Shown here: positions 43,261 through 55,282 of the stretch, piece after piece
Layout: each line of letters starts with the position of its first letter
Numbering within the stretch: the first letter of the stretch is position 1
Source: Epiperipatus broadwayi
Taxonomy: Eukaryota > Onychophora > Udeonychophora > Euonychophora > Peripatidae
Length of the DNA stretch: 64,000 nt
Direction: 5' to 3'
Assembly: GCA_028023455.1 (NCBI GenBank)
Contig: JAQFVV010012394.1
Location: forward strand, 25,619,053 to 25,683,052
Made by a program: the position numbers and the translations under genes
Notes under the pieces: generated by a model
What the model saw: only the letters and a program-made list of their open reading frames with translations
What the model was told of the DNA's origin: nothing
Databases searched by the model: none

Positions 43261-45059
43261 TACTACTAAGCGACTTACATCCCAAACCTCACTAGAATTC
43301 TTTAATGTATGTCTGATGATCAGGGAGAGATGAGATCCAAAAAGAGGAATTTTAATAGATAATGATAGAGACAATCAGTACGATTATAATACTAGTGAAT
43401 GAAAGTTAATTATTTGCATAGTAAAGCAATTTAAAGATTAAATCAAAGTGCTGCAAGCTATTTGTCTTGCACCAGTATACATATATATGAGATTCAATAA
43501 CTTGTATAAACAATTAAATTAGTACTTATAAAATGATAATAAGATGAGCCAACAACTAGGTTACTTACATTTGAAAGAAAGAGACAGTGATTTATAGCTC
43601 TCTGGTGAAATTACAAATTATAGACAACTGGTTAAATTAGTTAAATACTATTTAGAGCACATTTAAGTATTGCCCTACTTTAACTTCTAAAACTAAAATA
43701 AGAAACCACCAATGGACATTTTTCAGATTTACATAATATTCCGATCATATAAAAAGCAAGGTTTTAAGTATATAATGAAAAATAAACTATCGTGGCCCTT
43801 GGTGATTAAATTCGTGAGTTTAAAAGGTGAGTCTCTAGGCAAGATAGCTTCAATTGAGACTAACTTGAGGCTTGATAGCACTCAGTCTCTAAACTGTAGT
43901 TAGAGAAAATGAACTCTTTTACCGTAGCGTAAACAAAGCTCAGGAACTGAGTATGATTGCTTGTGTCCAGATGTATATGAAGAGTGTGGGATTCAATCTA
44001 TATTGCAATCACAGAGGCATTAGCTCTTGAAGAAATGATGACAGGAGTAATAAGTGCTGAGACCCCACGAATCACCAAGTAGCACAATATAAAGAAAATG
44101 CGGTCAAACGACCATTAAACTCAAAAATAATTATGTATATATATATATAGTATGATGCAAAATTTTATGAGATTGAGAAAATATATGCTATTAAAATAAT
44201 TTTTACTTTCCCGTTTTAATTAACTAATATCGAATATATGAAGGGTGGGCATATTAACAATTCATTATAGTTTATTCAGAGCTAATGCATATTTCAAACT
44301 TTAATTTATATACAGATGTAAAGTCTCCTCTCCATCATATAACAATTATTACGAACATTTAATTTATGTTCTACAGAAACATATATATATATTAGGAGTA
44401 AACCCCAGATTGACTTAAGAAGCATATAACAACATGATACAGGCTTGGATATTTTAAAATACAAAATAAAATATCAAAAAATAATCGCATGTCGTTTGTT
44501 TCTAATTATAAACTAAAGAGACATTGCATTATTTCCAAAAAGACAAATGCTCTTCCTGCATTTGCTCTCTTTTAACAAAATACATTAATAGAACAAATAC
44601 AGTAGGAGGGAATTGAATGGAGTGATTTTATTTTATTCAAAGAAGTTCGTTATAAAATTTAAATATTCATGTATTCATTATAGCGGATCAAATAAGTAAA
44701 AAATTTAAATTTATTATTTCTCCATTCCAGTCCCTCCTAGATAGATTATATGTATATTCCAGACTATATAATTTAAACGCATATACAATGATAACACATA
44801 ATGTGCGATTTAAGTTAAGATGAAAATTTAAAATGCAGGTGGAGCTTAAAGTTACTGGTAACTGAAAGCGTGTTGTGATATATATATATGTTGATACACC
44901 AAGTTATTGATGATCCAGGTTCATAGCACATTTTGATGGTAGTTGTTCACAGGTAGGTAGCAGGCATTGGTCAGGCAATTTTCCCACGTTCTCCAGCTGG
45001 CTACATTGTTCCGACTCTGGTCCAAGGATGGATGGAAGAGTGGAGACAAAGAGGTCTAC

Positions 45060-45290
45060 TCACGCATTTTTATAGTACTGTACATTTCAAAAACAAAACT
45101 TCAGATAAGTAAAACCCCAGAAGATGGCGGTTCAAGGTATGGTGTAGCAGAGACTTTGTGGCGATCTTCAGTAAGGTTTTTCCGCACAGATTTTCTTCAG
45201 CAAAAATTTTGTTTAAATATAAGAATGTCCTTAACAAGAGCTTCAACAAGGGTAAGAGAGCGAACAAAAGGAAAGTTATTTATACCCTTC
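45060..45290 (-). promoter_or_regulatory. Promoter-like segment (TATA box on minus strand)
   Basis: On the minus strand GGTATAAATAA (45287-45278) is followed by a GC-richer transcript-like segment with gccaccatctt-like sequence near 45125. Surrounding words (aaaacttccttttgttcgc, cttgttgaagctcttgttaa) suggest the U3/R part of an LTR. Neither end of such an LTR could be defined. Confidence 0.35.
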
Positions 45291-46787
45291 TTAATTTCTT
45301 TTCTATATTCCATTTACTAATTAATAGTGACCAATGCCATTGTTTAGTTTCCCCTATTATCTTACATTTTAATGAATTTTTCTTTAATTGGTTTTCTAAA
45401 TTAAATTCCTTCAATAATGGAATCTATATCTTTGGAATTCACGTTTATCTATCAATACAATCTTTTCGGTTTATACATTAAAATTATAATTTTGTCAAAA
45501 CGTATTTTAACAAAACCAAACAAAATAACAGTTTAAACTTTGTATTACTCTTTCATTGCCTTTTAAGCAATTTTAAACTACAACAACTTCCTGTTATATA
45601 ATTATTTGTGCCTTTGTCATCATCTAATTTAAAACACATTCACTGTGGGTGGGCTTAGGGTCTTTAACTAATCCACTATGAATGGTGAAGAAGCCAGTAT
45701 ATATATGTACAGCTTCAATATATAGATTGATAAAAACTTGCTCTTCTGGCTCAAGATCTTCATGACAATCTTTGTAGCTAAAAAACTTAAGACTATTGCA
45801 CTATATATATTGTTAAATGCTAAAGCTAGTAGGCATCTCAAATACTAGTAAATGATAATCCTGAACATTACATATTCTGGTAACTAATATAAACAAACAA
45901 TAATAATATTTATGGACTTGATACAAATGCAATGTTTTATTTCCAAGTTCCAAAAATTGCTGACAGTTTAACTATCTAATAACTTTCTTCTGAGCTTTAA
46001 TATTTAAAGCGAAAAAAAAAAGAAAGATGCTTCCAATTTCATATGTAACAGATAAGATTTACAAATAAAATGTTTATTTGCTGACTGCTACATTTAAATA
46101 CGGGCTGTATTGACCTTTGACAACAATCATTTATATAAATTATTTTGCCCTTTTCAAGAACAGATAATTACTAGGAAGTAGATTCCCAGTTTTTTTTTGT
46201 TAAACATCTTTCTCTTAACTACCGATTCTATTATAATTGATTTATGCAGTCGGTTGCAGTAATAGTAATAAGTCTGGTTTCTTTCCATAGACATTTTCCT
46301 GTTTGTACTATCTTCTACTAGTGTTTTTCCAAGAAATATGTATATGCTTTGTATACAGTCCAGTGTTCATATAATTTTTTTAAATAGGATTATTGAAGTT
46401 TTCAGAGTTGTTTGCATCTTCATTGGACAAAGTATTATCCATTTTTGATATAATTAACCATTCTTAGTACTTTTCTAAAGAGTACTACAATGTGAGTTCA
46501 TGGCAAATTGTGATAATTGTTAAAACTATTTTACTCAAACACTTAATGCCCGTTATTTTCCAAAGACAACTTAGATATAAGTTATTGAGCATGATATCCA
46601 GATTTCTAGTCTAAGAAAGAGAATGTTAAATACACAGATCTATTAAATCATATTTTAGAATAGTTCACCAAATAGAGTGGCTTGTATATTTATTTCTTCT
46701 AGATAAAGTGTTCCTGCTCAACTGTGGAAATGTTAATTTTCTAGACTCAACATTTTAATAGTAATGAAAAATTATTTCAGTATTCAG

Positions 46788-46914
46788 AGAAAGTACAGTT
46801 CTTGTCCTTACGATGGTGATAAAGTTTAGAATTATTCTTAACTTGGCTTTCCAATCAGTAATGTATTAAGAGATGTGTTATATCTTCATTTAACTGAGAG
46901 ATGCAAGCTATTAA
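46788..46914 (+). pseudogene. Decayed copy of NARS1 last exon
   Basis: Aligns through its whole length with exon J: RKYSSCPYDG against [10 protein letters not shown], then LRDVLYLHLTERCK against [15 protein letters not shown], with stops and a short deletion between. The preceding bases (agtaatgaaaaattatttcag) also resemble the end of the NARS1 intron (ctaatgaaaattttttattt), so it is a genomic duplication and not a processed retrocopy. No copies of exons H or I could be recognised upstream. Confidence 0.75.
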
Positions 46915-47799
46915 TTTTTGTCTGAGGTGTTAACATAAATATTTTTATATACACGTGAAGCATAACTGAACACCACAGCATATACATAAAGAGATTTTTA
47001 TAAAAAGACATTAAAGTAAATTGATACTTGGACAATCTGTGGTTTAACTCCAATTAGAATAGATCACATTACCATTGGACAATGATTTCAAGATAACTTC
47101 ATGGAGCACTGGCAAGGAGGAGTTACTTGATAAAAACTTACATGTATCTTGTTTCGGCTTAGGTCATGTCAGATTATAACTATTTTTAAAAATGTAATAT
47201 TGAAGCTATCAATGGAATAAACTCAAAACTGGATTTTAAAACTGATTTAATTATATTAATTTACATATCAAAAATTTACCTTCAACTAAATTTTTCTAAG
47301 TTTGTTTGGTGTTTAAAAGAAAGAGGAAAAAAAACTCAAAATTGATCCTATTTATGAAAACATGTAAAAAAAATTCAAAATGGATGTTCACTGAGCGAAG
47401 CACGATTTAAAAAAAAAAAAACAATAGTAAATACGCTATAATTAATTAAAAATAGAAACGAGATGAAAAGTCAGTAATGTTAATGAATTTCATAATATCC
47501 GGTCAGTAAATTTATGGAAAATAAAATAATACAAAATTAAATAACAAAGATGAGTCGAATGAAATATATATAAAAAAGTATGTTGAAATGAAATTGTCAA
47601 ATCAAGAAAATGTGACACTTTGAGAATAATACAAATAGTAAAAGATAACTAAGATTTTGAGTATGCAGCAAAAATACAAAAAAATTACACAAAACTCATT
47701 AATGTAGATGTTCCTTATTGCATTTGCCAAATCCAAGTAATATTAATATTATTTATATGCTTTATTACTTTTACAATGCTTTTTTACAACCCACTAATG

Positions 47800-47832
47800 A
47801 TAGTTTTGATTGCACCAGCAATCTTCTTCAGA
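47800..47832 (-). ncRNA. Hammerhead-like core (inverted copy)
   Basis: On the minus strand CTGAAGAA, stem GATTGC / GCAATC with loop TGGT, then AAAAC. Mirrors the two direct cores at 47856 and 47912. Confidence 0.4.
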
Positions 47833-47853
47833 ACTACGTATATTTATAAGAAG

Positions 47854-47885
47854 TTCTGAAGGAGATTACTGGGGTAATTGAAACT
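47854..47885 (+). ncRNA. Hammerhead-like core (direct copy 1)
   Basis: CTGAAGGA, stem GATTAC / GTAATT with loop TGGG, then GAAAC. Box 1 is one base off the consensus CTGATGA. The stem arms differ from the other copies but still pair (one G-U). Confidence 0.45.
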
Positions 47886-47909
47886 GTCAATAGTGTGTTG
47901 TAAGTAGAG

Positions 47910-47941
47910 TTCTGAAGAAGATTGCTGAGACAATCAAAACC
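47910..47941 (+). ncRNA. Hammerhead-like core (direct copy 2)
   Basis: CTGAAGAA, stem GATTG / CAATC with loop CTGAGA, then AAAAC (box 2 altered by one base). Probably not self-cleaving as it stands. Confidence 0.4.
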
Positions 47942-48187
47942 ATCAATAGTGGGTTGTAAAAAAGCATTGTAAAAGTAATAAAGAACGTAAATGATATTAA
48001 TATCATATAGATAAATTTGTTTTATAATGTTAGACTTAAGAGAGAAAAATCCATGGATTTTGGTAAAACAATTTGCCACATAAAATAAAAATTAGAAAGA
48101 AAAACAGTACAAATTAATTTACTTAATAAAATTATTTTTTTAGTTATAAAATAAATATTATTTACAAATTTAAAATTTTATACAGTC

Positions 48188-48302
48188 TTAAAACTGTCCA
48201 TTAGAAAGAAATGACCTTGAAACAGCCCTTTTAGTTTGAGGAACTGGAAGCATTCGCAGTTTGCTTGATGATGAACTACAGTGTGAAGGCTTAGACTGAA
48301 AT
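48188..48302 (-). CDS. Last coding exon of an unrecognised minus-strand gene
   Basis: After a good acceptor (ttatattttcag) an open frame runs to TAA at 48190-48188: 37 residues including SKLRMLPVPQTKRAVSRSF and ending FLSNGQF. The first base completes the codon left open by the exon at 62496, so the two join in frame (ACG AC|A TTT) as TTTFQSKPSH. The composition (Ser, Lys/Arg, Pro) is far from the local AT-driven background. I do not recognise the family. A polyadenylation signal is not obvious downstream; no AATAAA lies close on this strand. This gene converges on NARS1. Confidence 0.55.
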
Positions 48303-48429
48303 CTGAAAATATAAAGTTTGTATACGTAATGTATGATCAATTGTATATTTATGATATATAATATAAGTCAACTGTTCATCACAATTTTCTATGCAAATTA
48401 TAAATATTAGTTACACTACCACGAAAACA

Positions 48430-51270
48430 TCACATTATCACCATTTCTTACATATCCATAAGATGTTAAAATAGTAGCATACTCTCCATATAGTAGTGCC
48501 TAATCCTCCAATATCTCCAGATTAGTTTTTAGTTTGTTTTCATCAATGAGGAACCTTGAATCTGACAATACCGCATCTACACATTAGGATTAATGCAACC
48601 CTCCAGCAGCCATCTTTTATCTATTTAATTAACAATAAAACTATGAGCCTAAGATGAAAACACGTTTTCAATCCAAGCTAATTTACTTGTATAATACCAG
48701 TTTGGTATCTGTATATTTTGGTGTCTTTGGTTTTTTAAAAACCACAGTCATCATCATTCTATGGGCAGAATTGATATAAAACTATTGAACCCAATTCAGT
48801 ATCTATACATTTTGGTGCAGCCTATGGGCAGGAATGATATAAAGCCACAAGATGTTTACCAATCCTGCCCATTGGATGATGGTGACAGGTGTTTAAAAAC
48901 CCAAAGACACCAAAATGTATAGATATTAAACTGGGTTCAGATCTATATAATTATACAAGCAAATTAGCTTGGATGAAAACGTGTTTTCATCTTGGGCTCA
49001 TAGCTTTATAGTTAGTTAAATAGGTCAAATAATGACTGCTGGAGGGTTACATTAGACCAGGGATCCCCAACCCAAAGCTCCTCACTGATGAAAACCACAG
49101 CTACAAACTAGTGTAACGGGCACATTATTTTTTTTTATTAAACACGAAAAAAGAAAAGATCGCAAATAAAAACTTTTTTTTTTAAGAATTAAAAATTGAA
49201 ATTAAATATCATCTAAACTCAAATATATATATAAAATCGCACAGATGAAAAAAATTATTAAAATAAAACTATTAAAAATAAAAAAAGTATTTTAAAAGCA
49301 AAAACTTAAAAAGATTTAGTGATAAAAATATAGCTTTAAGTTTGGAAAACAAATTAATGTTATTGAAAAATGGAAATGATTATTTTAATTAGTCCAAGTG
49401 AACTAGCCCTTGGGCATTTAAATGTATAAGCCAATGAAAGAAATCCCTCAAATCGGACCTCAGCGAAAGGACTATCACCATCGTCGTGATGTAATGTCCA
49501 CTGGATCTGAAAGCTACTATAAAAAGTGAATGAAAAAAGAGCTGAGAGAAGAGATGTGACCATATGTGTTAGTGCAGAGTTAAAGGAGAAGGGATTGAAA
49601 AGACGCACTCTTCAATCCCTTCAGTTTTGTTAAAAGGAAAGAAATGACATCGTTTTTCCTATATTGAGGACCACAGGACATCGGGGGAATTAATGCTGGC
49701 ATCCAAATGGCAAGAAATTAGAAACTATGGACTTATTAAAACCGTAAGAACTTTATGAAATCTAATGAACTTTAATTAATTTGAAAACACTAAGAACTCT
49801 AAAATATAAACTTTCCCAGTATTTAATTTATAGAAATAGAATCCTATCTGACCAACTTAATTTATTAATAAGTAATTTTATGTGACGTATTTCTTTTTTA
49901 AAATCATTTCCATTTTTTGTTTTTGTTCTTTAAGTTTTTATTATGATTTCTGTTTTTTGTTAAAGTAAATTATATAAATGTTAAATTTAAGTCAGGCGTG
50001 AATGGCTATATAGATTTGTAAAGTTATATTAGGGGAGGGTAATCTTAGGTTATTTGTTCCGTAGTTGAATTAGGTCAATGTATTGGATATATTGGTGTAA
50101 TTAGTAAATGTAGTATGAGATTCGCTACGGGCAGAATCGCTTTATACACCGCACACCCGTTTTGCCTATGGAAGGGATAATAAGATGGAGACCGCAGTTC
50201 CTTCCTATGGAGTTTTTTTTTATTTATTTATTGCTCTTCTCGTCAGATAGATGTAGTATTCCTATCTGGACGAGAGTCAATTTTTTTTCTCAACTTATAT
50301 TTGTGCTGCCGTATTCGTATTACATTGAATACATCGATATATCAGATGGATTGGCGTTGGTTTAACTGCGAACTTTTGGCCTAAGGTTAAATAAGGGATA
50401 AAATATTTTCTTTTCAAATGCAATCTATGTAGTCTATTCATACTTGACACTCTAAATGCATGAAATTTAAGTTGGGAATAGACGCTTGCATAGATTCGTT
50501 ATCGGTTAATTATGTTTTGGTTTTCATATTTGATCAAAATATATAGACATTCGGTAAATAATGATACCTTACGGTGAGTATCTAAAATGTATTTATTCGG
50601 ATGTCTTTTAAGTTATTGGTGTCAATGCGGCATGTTATGATGAATGCCATTGGGTTTCTTATAAATTTCCCTCTGCTAATTCCATCAATGACTTTATATT
50701 TTGATCGTTTATGTTTATTTTGAAATGTTTTTAACCGTGTAATCTATGTAACCAATCTATACTCAACATTATAAAACAAACTTTTATAAATCCATCTGTG
50801 CGAACTTATAAAAATTAAAATGTAAATTAAAATCTAAAATCAAAGTTAAAAATGTAAGTTAAATTTTAAATGTAAAACTGATACTAAAATAATTTTAAAT
50901 CTTATATATATTTAAATAAATGTTTGTGTGTAATTACTGGCAGTGGCTTATTTTATTCTTTTTTAAAATGAGTTAGTGACTTGGGCTAATGGTCTAAAAT
51001 ATAGTGGGATCTTAACAGTACGTATCTGCCTACTTTATAAATTTTTCTAGGTTCAAATGCCTAGATGGCGTCCTTGTAGTGCAGATACGGTAAGATTCGA
51101 TCTTCACTTTCTTTTGTATCGTTATACTAGTTTGGAGATATTGAATGAATAGAGACACTAGATAGGAATTTTATGAACAAACTTTCTTGCATCCATTGAT
51201 TACTCAGGGTTGCACTGAGTGGCAAATGTATGGAGAGTTGCTGCAGTTTATTCTAAAAGCTAAAGCTGAT
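48430..51270. repeat. Foldback-family copy, split by a solo LTR
   Basis: Left arm 48430-48700 (gaaaacatcacattatcacc, tccatatagtagtgcc, aatgcaaccctccagcagcc, aaaactatgagcc). Inner palindrome 48700-48960 around gccacaag, with ttttggtgtctttgg against the inverse. Right arm 48965-49111 and, after the insertion, 51126-51270 (agtttggagatattgaatga, gcatccattgattactc, tatggagagtt). Confidence 0.75.
49107..51130 (+). mobile_element. Solo LTR (2.0 kb) with 5-bp target duplication ACTAG
   Basis: Insert 49112-51125 begins TGTAACGGGCAC and ends gtatcgttat. It is flanked by ACTAG at 49107-49111 and 51126-51130. It interrupts the foldback sequence exactly, so its borders are certain. It has an AATAAA at about 50912, some 210 bp before the end, but no coding region. 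No internal part is present, so it is a recombined solo LTR or a related short insertion. The last bases are not the usual CA; TGTAACG and CGTTAt form a short inverted repeat. Confidence 0.7.
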
Positions 51271-52359
51271 AACAATCTGTAGGAATATGAGACCCCCACA
51301 ATACTTATGTTATAATTTAACTTTTACCATCGATGTATTAAAAATTCAAAAGAGAAATCTGAGCTCTTCTCCCTAGTAACCATTTACCAACTTAGACAAC
51401 TAACTTGTTGGATATTGGTTTACCAGAAATGAAAATCCTAAATCTTTTGTAACCTGAAGAATTTCACATTGTGGTCTAGAATGGAATTCCAGATCATAGG
51501 CATGTAAGAAGATAATTATTGAGCCACAAATTCTTTTACAACCATATTTAAGAAAAAATTAGATAAATACTATATGTATTACATTGTAATAATGGACAAT
51601 TTATTAGGTTAGGATCAAAATTAAATATTACTACTATTGTATTTTTATGAAAATTTTACACTTGTCGCAAATTCAAGCATTTTTCTATAATTAAATAATG
51701 AGGACCTCCAGTATATAATTCTTTTAAACTGTATGGATATGGCCAAAAATATATGTATTTCCATACATTATCTAACTACAAATAAGCTACAGAACATTTT
51801 TTATCTGTAAGTCTGTTATTTAAATGCTTAGGCACAAAAAAAATCTGTAAACATTTATTACGTAACTTTGTGCTATGTTGATTGTTCCACCGGGAAACAG
51901 GTTTGAGGATTCCAAAATGTTTTAGCAATGTAATTGGATAATAAAATTACGTGATAGTTTCCAGAGTTTTCATTTTACTTTCACAAAAATCTATATTATT
52001 ATTAAGCAATTTAATCACATAAGTTTATTGATAATTATTCATTTTCTATTATTTTAATATAAGTAAATAAATAAAATTTAAAAGGGTGTAATAAAGATAT
52101 GCCTGTTGGCTAACATAAAATTTAATAAACAGAAATAATAAAGATAATAAAAAGTTAAGATAACAAAAATAAAATAAAGATAATATACAAAAGAATGCAA
52201 GAAATATAAAAAATGTAGGTCATAATTAAATATTAATAAAAATATAATAAAATCAAATATAAAGTTAACAAAATCAAAAGTGCAAGTAAGTTACATGCAT
52301 TGATCAAAAATTAATGTTACATTTTCTTATTTATATTTGTATTCATATATAAATTACAG

Positions 52360-52392
52360 CTCTGATGAAGACTGCTGGATAGTCGAAACTGT
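52360..52392 (+). ncRNA. Hammerhead-ribozyme-like core
   Basis: CTGATGA (52362-52368), A, stem II GACT / AGTC with loop GCTGGAT, then GAAAC. Both conserved boxes are intact and stem II is perfect. The base expected at the cleavage site appears changed (GCC rather than GUH), and stem I pairing is weak. Followed by aataaataaag, as in Penelope terminal regions. Confidence 0.6.
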
Positions 52393-52639
52393 TAGCCAAT
52401 AAATAAAGATAAGATTTTGCATTTAAAAGAATGTATGTATAAAGAAAAGTTGTTTTATTTATTTACTTATCCTAATAATATAATAAATCCAAAAGTAGAA
52501 GAAATAAATATGACATTAAGAAAATGAATATTATGAGAAGTGTTAATGAATCTAATATATTTATGAATAAAGTTTATTGGACTAATTACATGTGTTTATC
52601 TATCAACAATATCACATAACTTTCTCATATGTTCACTTA

Positions 52640-54730
52640 CTATTTTCACTCTACTCAAAATCCATCTACTGAAAGCTTGAATAATCAATAGCCAACAAAT
52701 AGTATGGTGCTATAAAATCCTCATCTCCAGAATGGATTTCTGACTCACTTGCATGAGTGAAGATTTAAAATTGGAACCACTTATGTGTCTAGCAGCTATT
52801 GTTTACTCCATATTGTTAAAACTAATATCCTGAAAAACCTTGCAGTTTTGAACCCAGGCTAATTTTCTTGCATAGTTATAGATCTGATACCAGGTCGATT
52901 TGTACACATTTCAGAGACCTTAGTTTTATGACAGCTGCAAACCTTTTCTACCATCCCTTTGGCTATGAATGTTAATATCATATGATCTCATATGCTTCCA
53001 TGTTAGTTATCTTGACTATAACTATAAAATCTCCATCTAGTTTCTGGTTTTTGTTTTCACCAAAAAAAACCATAAAATTTTGAATCTGAGCTAATGGACA
53101 TCAAATATATTTTATAGAGATCCTAGATTAATACAAAAATTAAAATATCATATGATTTTCTCGTATGCTTTCAAAAACAGTTCTCTTCATCTTACATTAG
53201 AGAACATCTAGCATAAGCTTGAGCAATCAATGGATACCAGATTGTATATTGTATGGTGATATAAAATCCCCAACTCTGATCTGGAATACTATAAAATCTG
53301 ACCAAACAAGAACAAGAGCTTCCTTCTCAGTTGTTGAGTAGCGAAATTTAGCAACTTTCAGAAGACAATTCAAAAAATATAGGATTTGTGGTTTTTCTGT
53401 TCACTAATTACTCAAACTTATAGTAGACGGTCTTAGAGTAGGGTGAAAATACCTGTTCATGAATATCTATCTACACACATTCCTAGTATATTATATAACA
53501 AAATATGGAAAAGTTTTACATTCTACTTAGTTTGAATGATTGTAATGCACTTGAACTAAGACTGAATGTTATTTTATTTCGCAGTCAAATAAGATATTTG
53601 CGCATGTTTCCATATTTGCAAAGCTTCAATCTCGTATATGTTTGTTCTCAAGAAATTTCTTCATTTGCACAACCCAATCAGATGAAGCTATATTGCAACC
53701 AATGAGAATGTGCAACTTCAGTTACAGTAGTTTCCAAAGCAAACTTGGCCAACTTTCCATCATTTTTCAAAACATTGAAGCTCATTTATAACAGGGATTT
53801 GTCATCTCAAAATGATATGGTTCTGCTAAACATTTCTTGAATAAATTTCATTTGAAAGAAATTTGATGATTATCACTGATGTTCAGTGGCTATTTTTTGT
53901 TGTTTGTGATATTTTGACTGCACTTGAAGAGTATGAAATGATTAATTCATCAACATATTCAGCATGTCAGTAGCTCTGATACAGGCAGAGGTTTCCAACA
54001 TTTCCCAAACTATTACAAACTCATCTTATGGAATGCTGGCCCAGTGATTATTTTTGGTCCTCGTATTACATTTTTAATTCATTCCAATGTTTATATATTT
54101 CCCATCATTTTATTGCTCAACCAAGGTTTTTCTATTCTTTTATCTTCTTCTAAGTTGTAATCTGTAAAGAAACCGATTTCTCACTTTCAGAGTTTTACAT
54201 ATTTTGCTTTATTTTTGGTTACTCGCATAAAGCTAAATGAAAAAATATAGCGAATAAAAAATAAAAATGAATTTTCAAATTTATAGTAAAGAACGAGAAA
54301 AAACTTTGCTCAGGATAAAAAGGAGTTAATGTTTTTGAAATACAAGTTCAAAACCGTTTCTATCTCTGTTCTCAATTTATGCTGATCAAAGAAATAAAGA
54401 GTTAGGGTCTTTGTTGAGCTCTAATGCCATCTAGTGTAAGCTTGAAGAATCTTTGATTACCAGGTGATAAATTCTGGACTGATTTCCGACTTGCTTTTAT
54501 CAATAACGAATACGGATATTTTAAATGTCTGGCTTTTAGTGTGACAATAAAAAAGTTAAAGAGAAATTGTCAGATGTATAATGGCATTGGTTCCAACTTT
54601 GAATTTCAAGTCCTCACTGATAAAGAGAAGAGCCAAAAATTGGTCTACGGATGGAAATTTAACCCCAATACCATCTAATGATCAATGATTGCTCAAGCTC
54701 ATATAGATAGCACTAGTATAGAGAGATGCC
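52640..54730. repeat. Decayed foldback-family relics
   Basis: 52640-53440 and 54420-54730 contain recurring family words in both orientations: gcttgaataatcaatagcc, tataaaatcctcatctccag, aagcttgagcaatcaatgg, tcactgataaagagaagagcc, atgatcaatgattgctcaagc. Boundaries are unclear. The ORF-like stretch at 53505-53705 has no support as a gene. Confidence 0.45.
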
Positions 54731-55212
54731 TTCATTTATAAAACATTATATTGATAAAAATAACATTAATGTTGATTAAATTATTGACATAAAATGTATT
54801 TTCAATCTGGGTTTCAGGAAATATCAGTAGTTTTGGCTAAATTGCTTTTATGTTCTAAGTATTTATAAGTTAGGCTAATATATCTAATAAAGGTAATTTA
54901 AAAATGAATAATAATGTGAAAGAGCCCATTGTTACTGGTTAGTGATAGTGTGGATGGTAAAGAAAGTGATGCTTGAACTGATTTAGGGAACATAATGAAT
55001 TCATCCATTGCAAGTCTGCTAAACGCAATCAGAAAGCCTAATTCTAGCCTCAATGAAACGATAAAAATATTAAGAGTTGATATTACTGAGAACTACAATT
55101 GCTGAATTTCTATCTAGTAGTCTTAATTAATAAAGAATTAATTGATAAAATAATAAAAAAAGAACAATGAATAGTTAATTGCTCTAGACATTTGGGCATA
55201 AAAAATGGCAGT

Positions 55213-55282
55213 TGATTTCCAATCCAGAAATCTTTATTCTCGAGTCGATCATTCTATCAGTATGCTAAACCACACAGGGTTG
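55213..55282 (-). repeat. tRNA-derived SINE-like relic
   Basis: On the minus strand gtggtttagcatactgatag is an A-box/D-arm-like string. It is followed by aatgatcgactcgagaataa and gatttctggattggaaat (anticodon arm and T-arm-like). Similar to the relic at 15015. Confidence 0.45.

Larger units (their letters stand above)
47740..48000. repeat. Small palindrome carrying three hammerhead-like cores
   Basis: Left arm (gctttattacttttacaatgc, acaacccactaatgatagtt) is inverted against 47930-47985 (accatcaatagtgggttgt, gcattgtaaaagtaataaag). Cores: 47800-47828 (-), 47856-47884 (+) and 47912-47940 (+), the two direct ones 56 bp apart. Each has CTGAAGR, a 5-6 bp stem with complementary arms, then GAAAC or AAAAC. 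Confidence 0.65.
38343..48187. other. Region between convergent NARS1 and the minus-strand gene
   Basis: Contains a 0.9 kb foldback (39288-40216), a decayed RTE LINE (40330-42690), a T-arm-like relic (43228-43260), a promoter-like segment on the minus strand (about 45060-45290), a decayed NARS1 exon copy (46788-46914) and a hammerhead palindrome (47740-48000). No intact gene is seen. Confidence 0.65.

Noticed and set aside
43195-43262. tRNA gene suggested by ggttcgaacc
   Set aside because: Only a T-arm-like part is present; no D-arm, A box or acceptor pairing could be made.
44967-45481. Frames of 117 and 107 codons (+) and 65 (-)
   Set aside because: They overlap in different frames in a promoter-like, LTR-like segment; no domain is recognised.
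49360-49608. 82-codon minus-strand frame
   Set aside because: It lies inside the solo LTR, with no similarity or signals of a gene.
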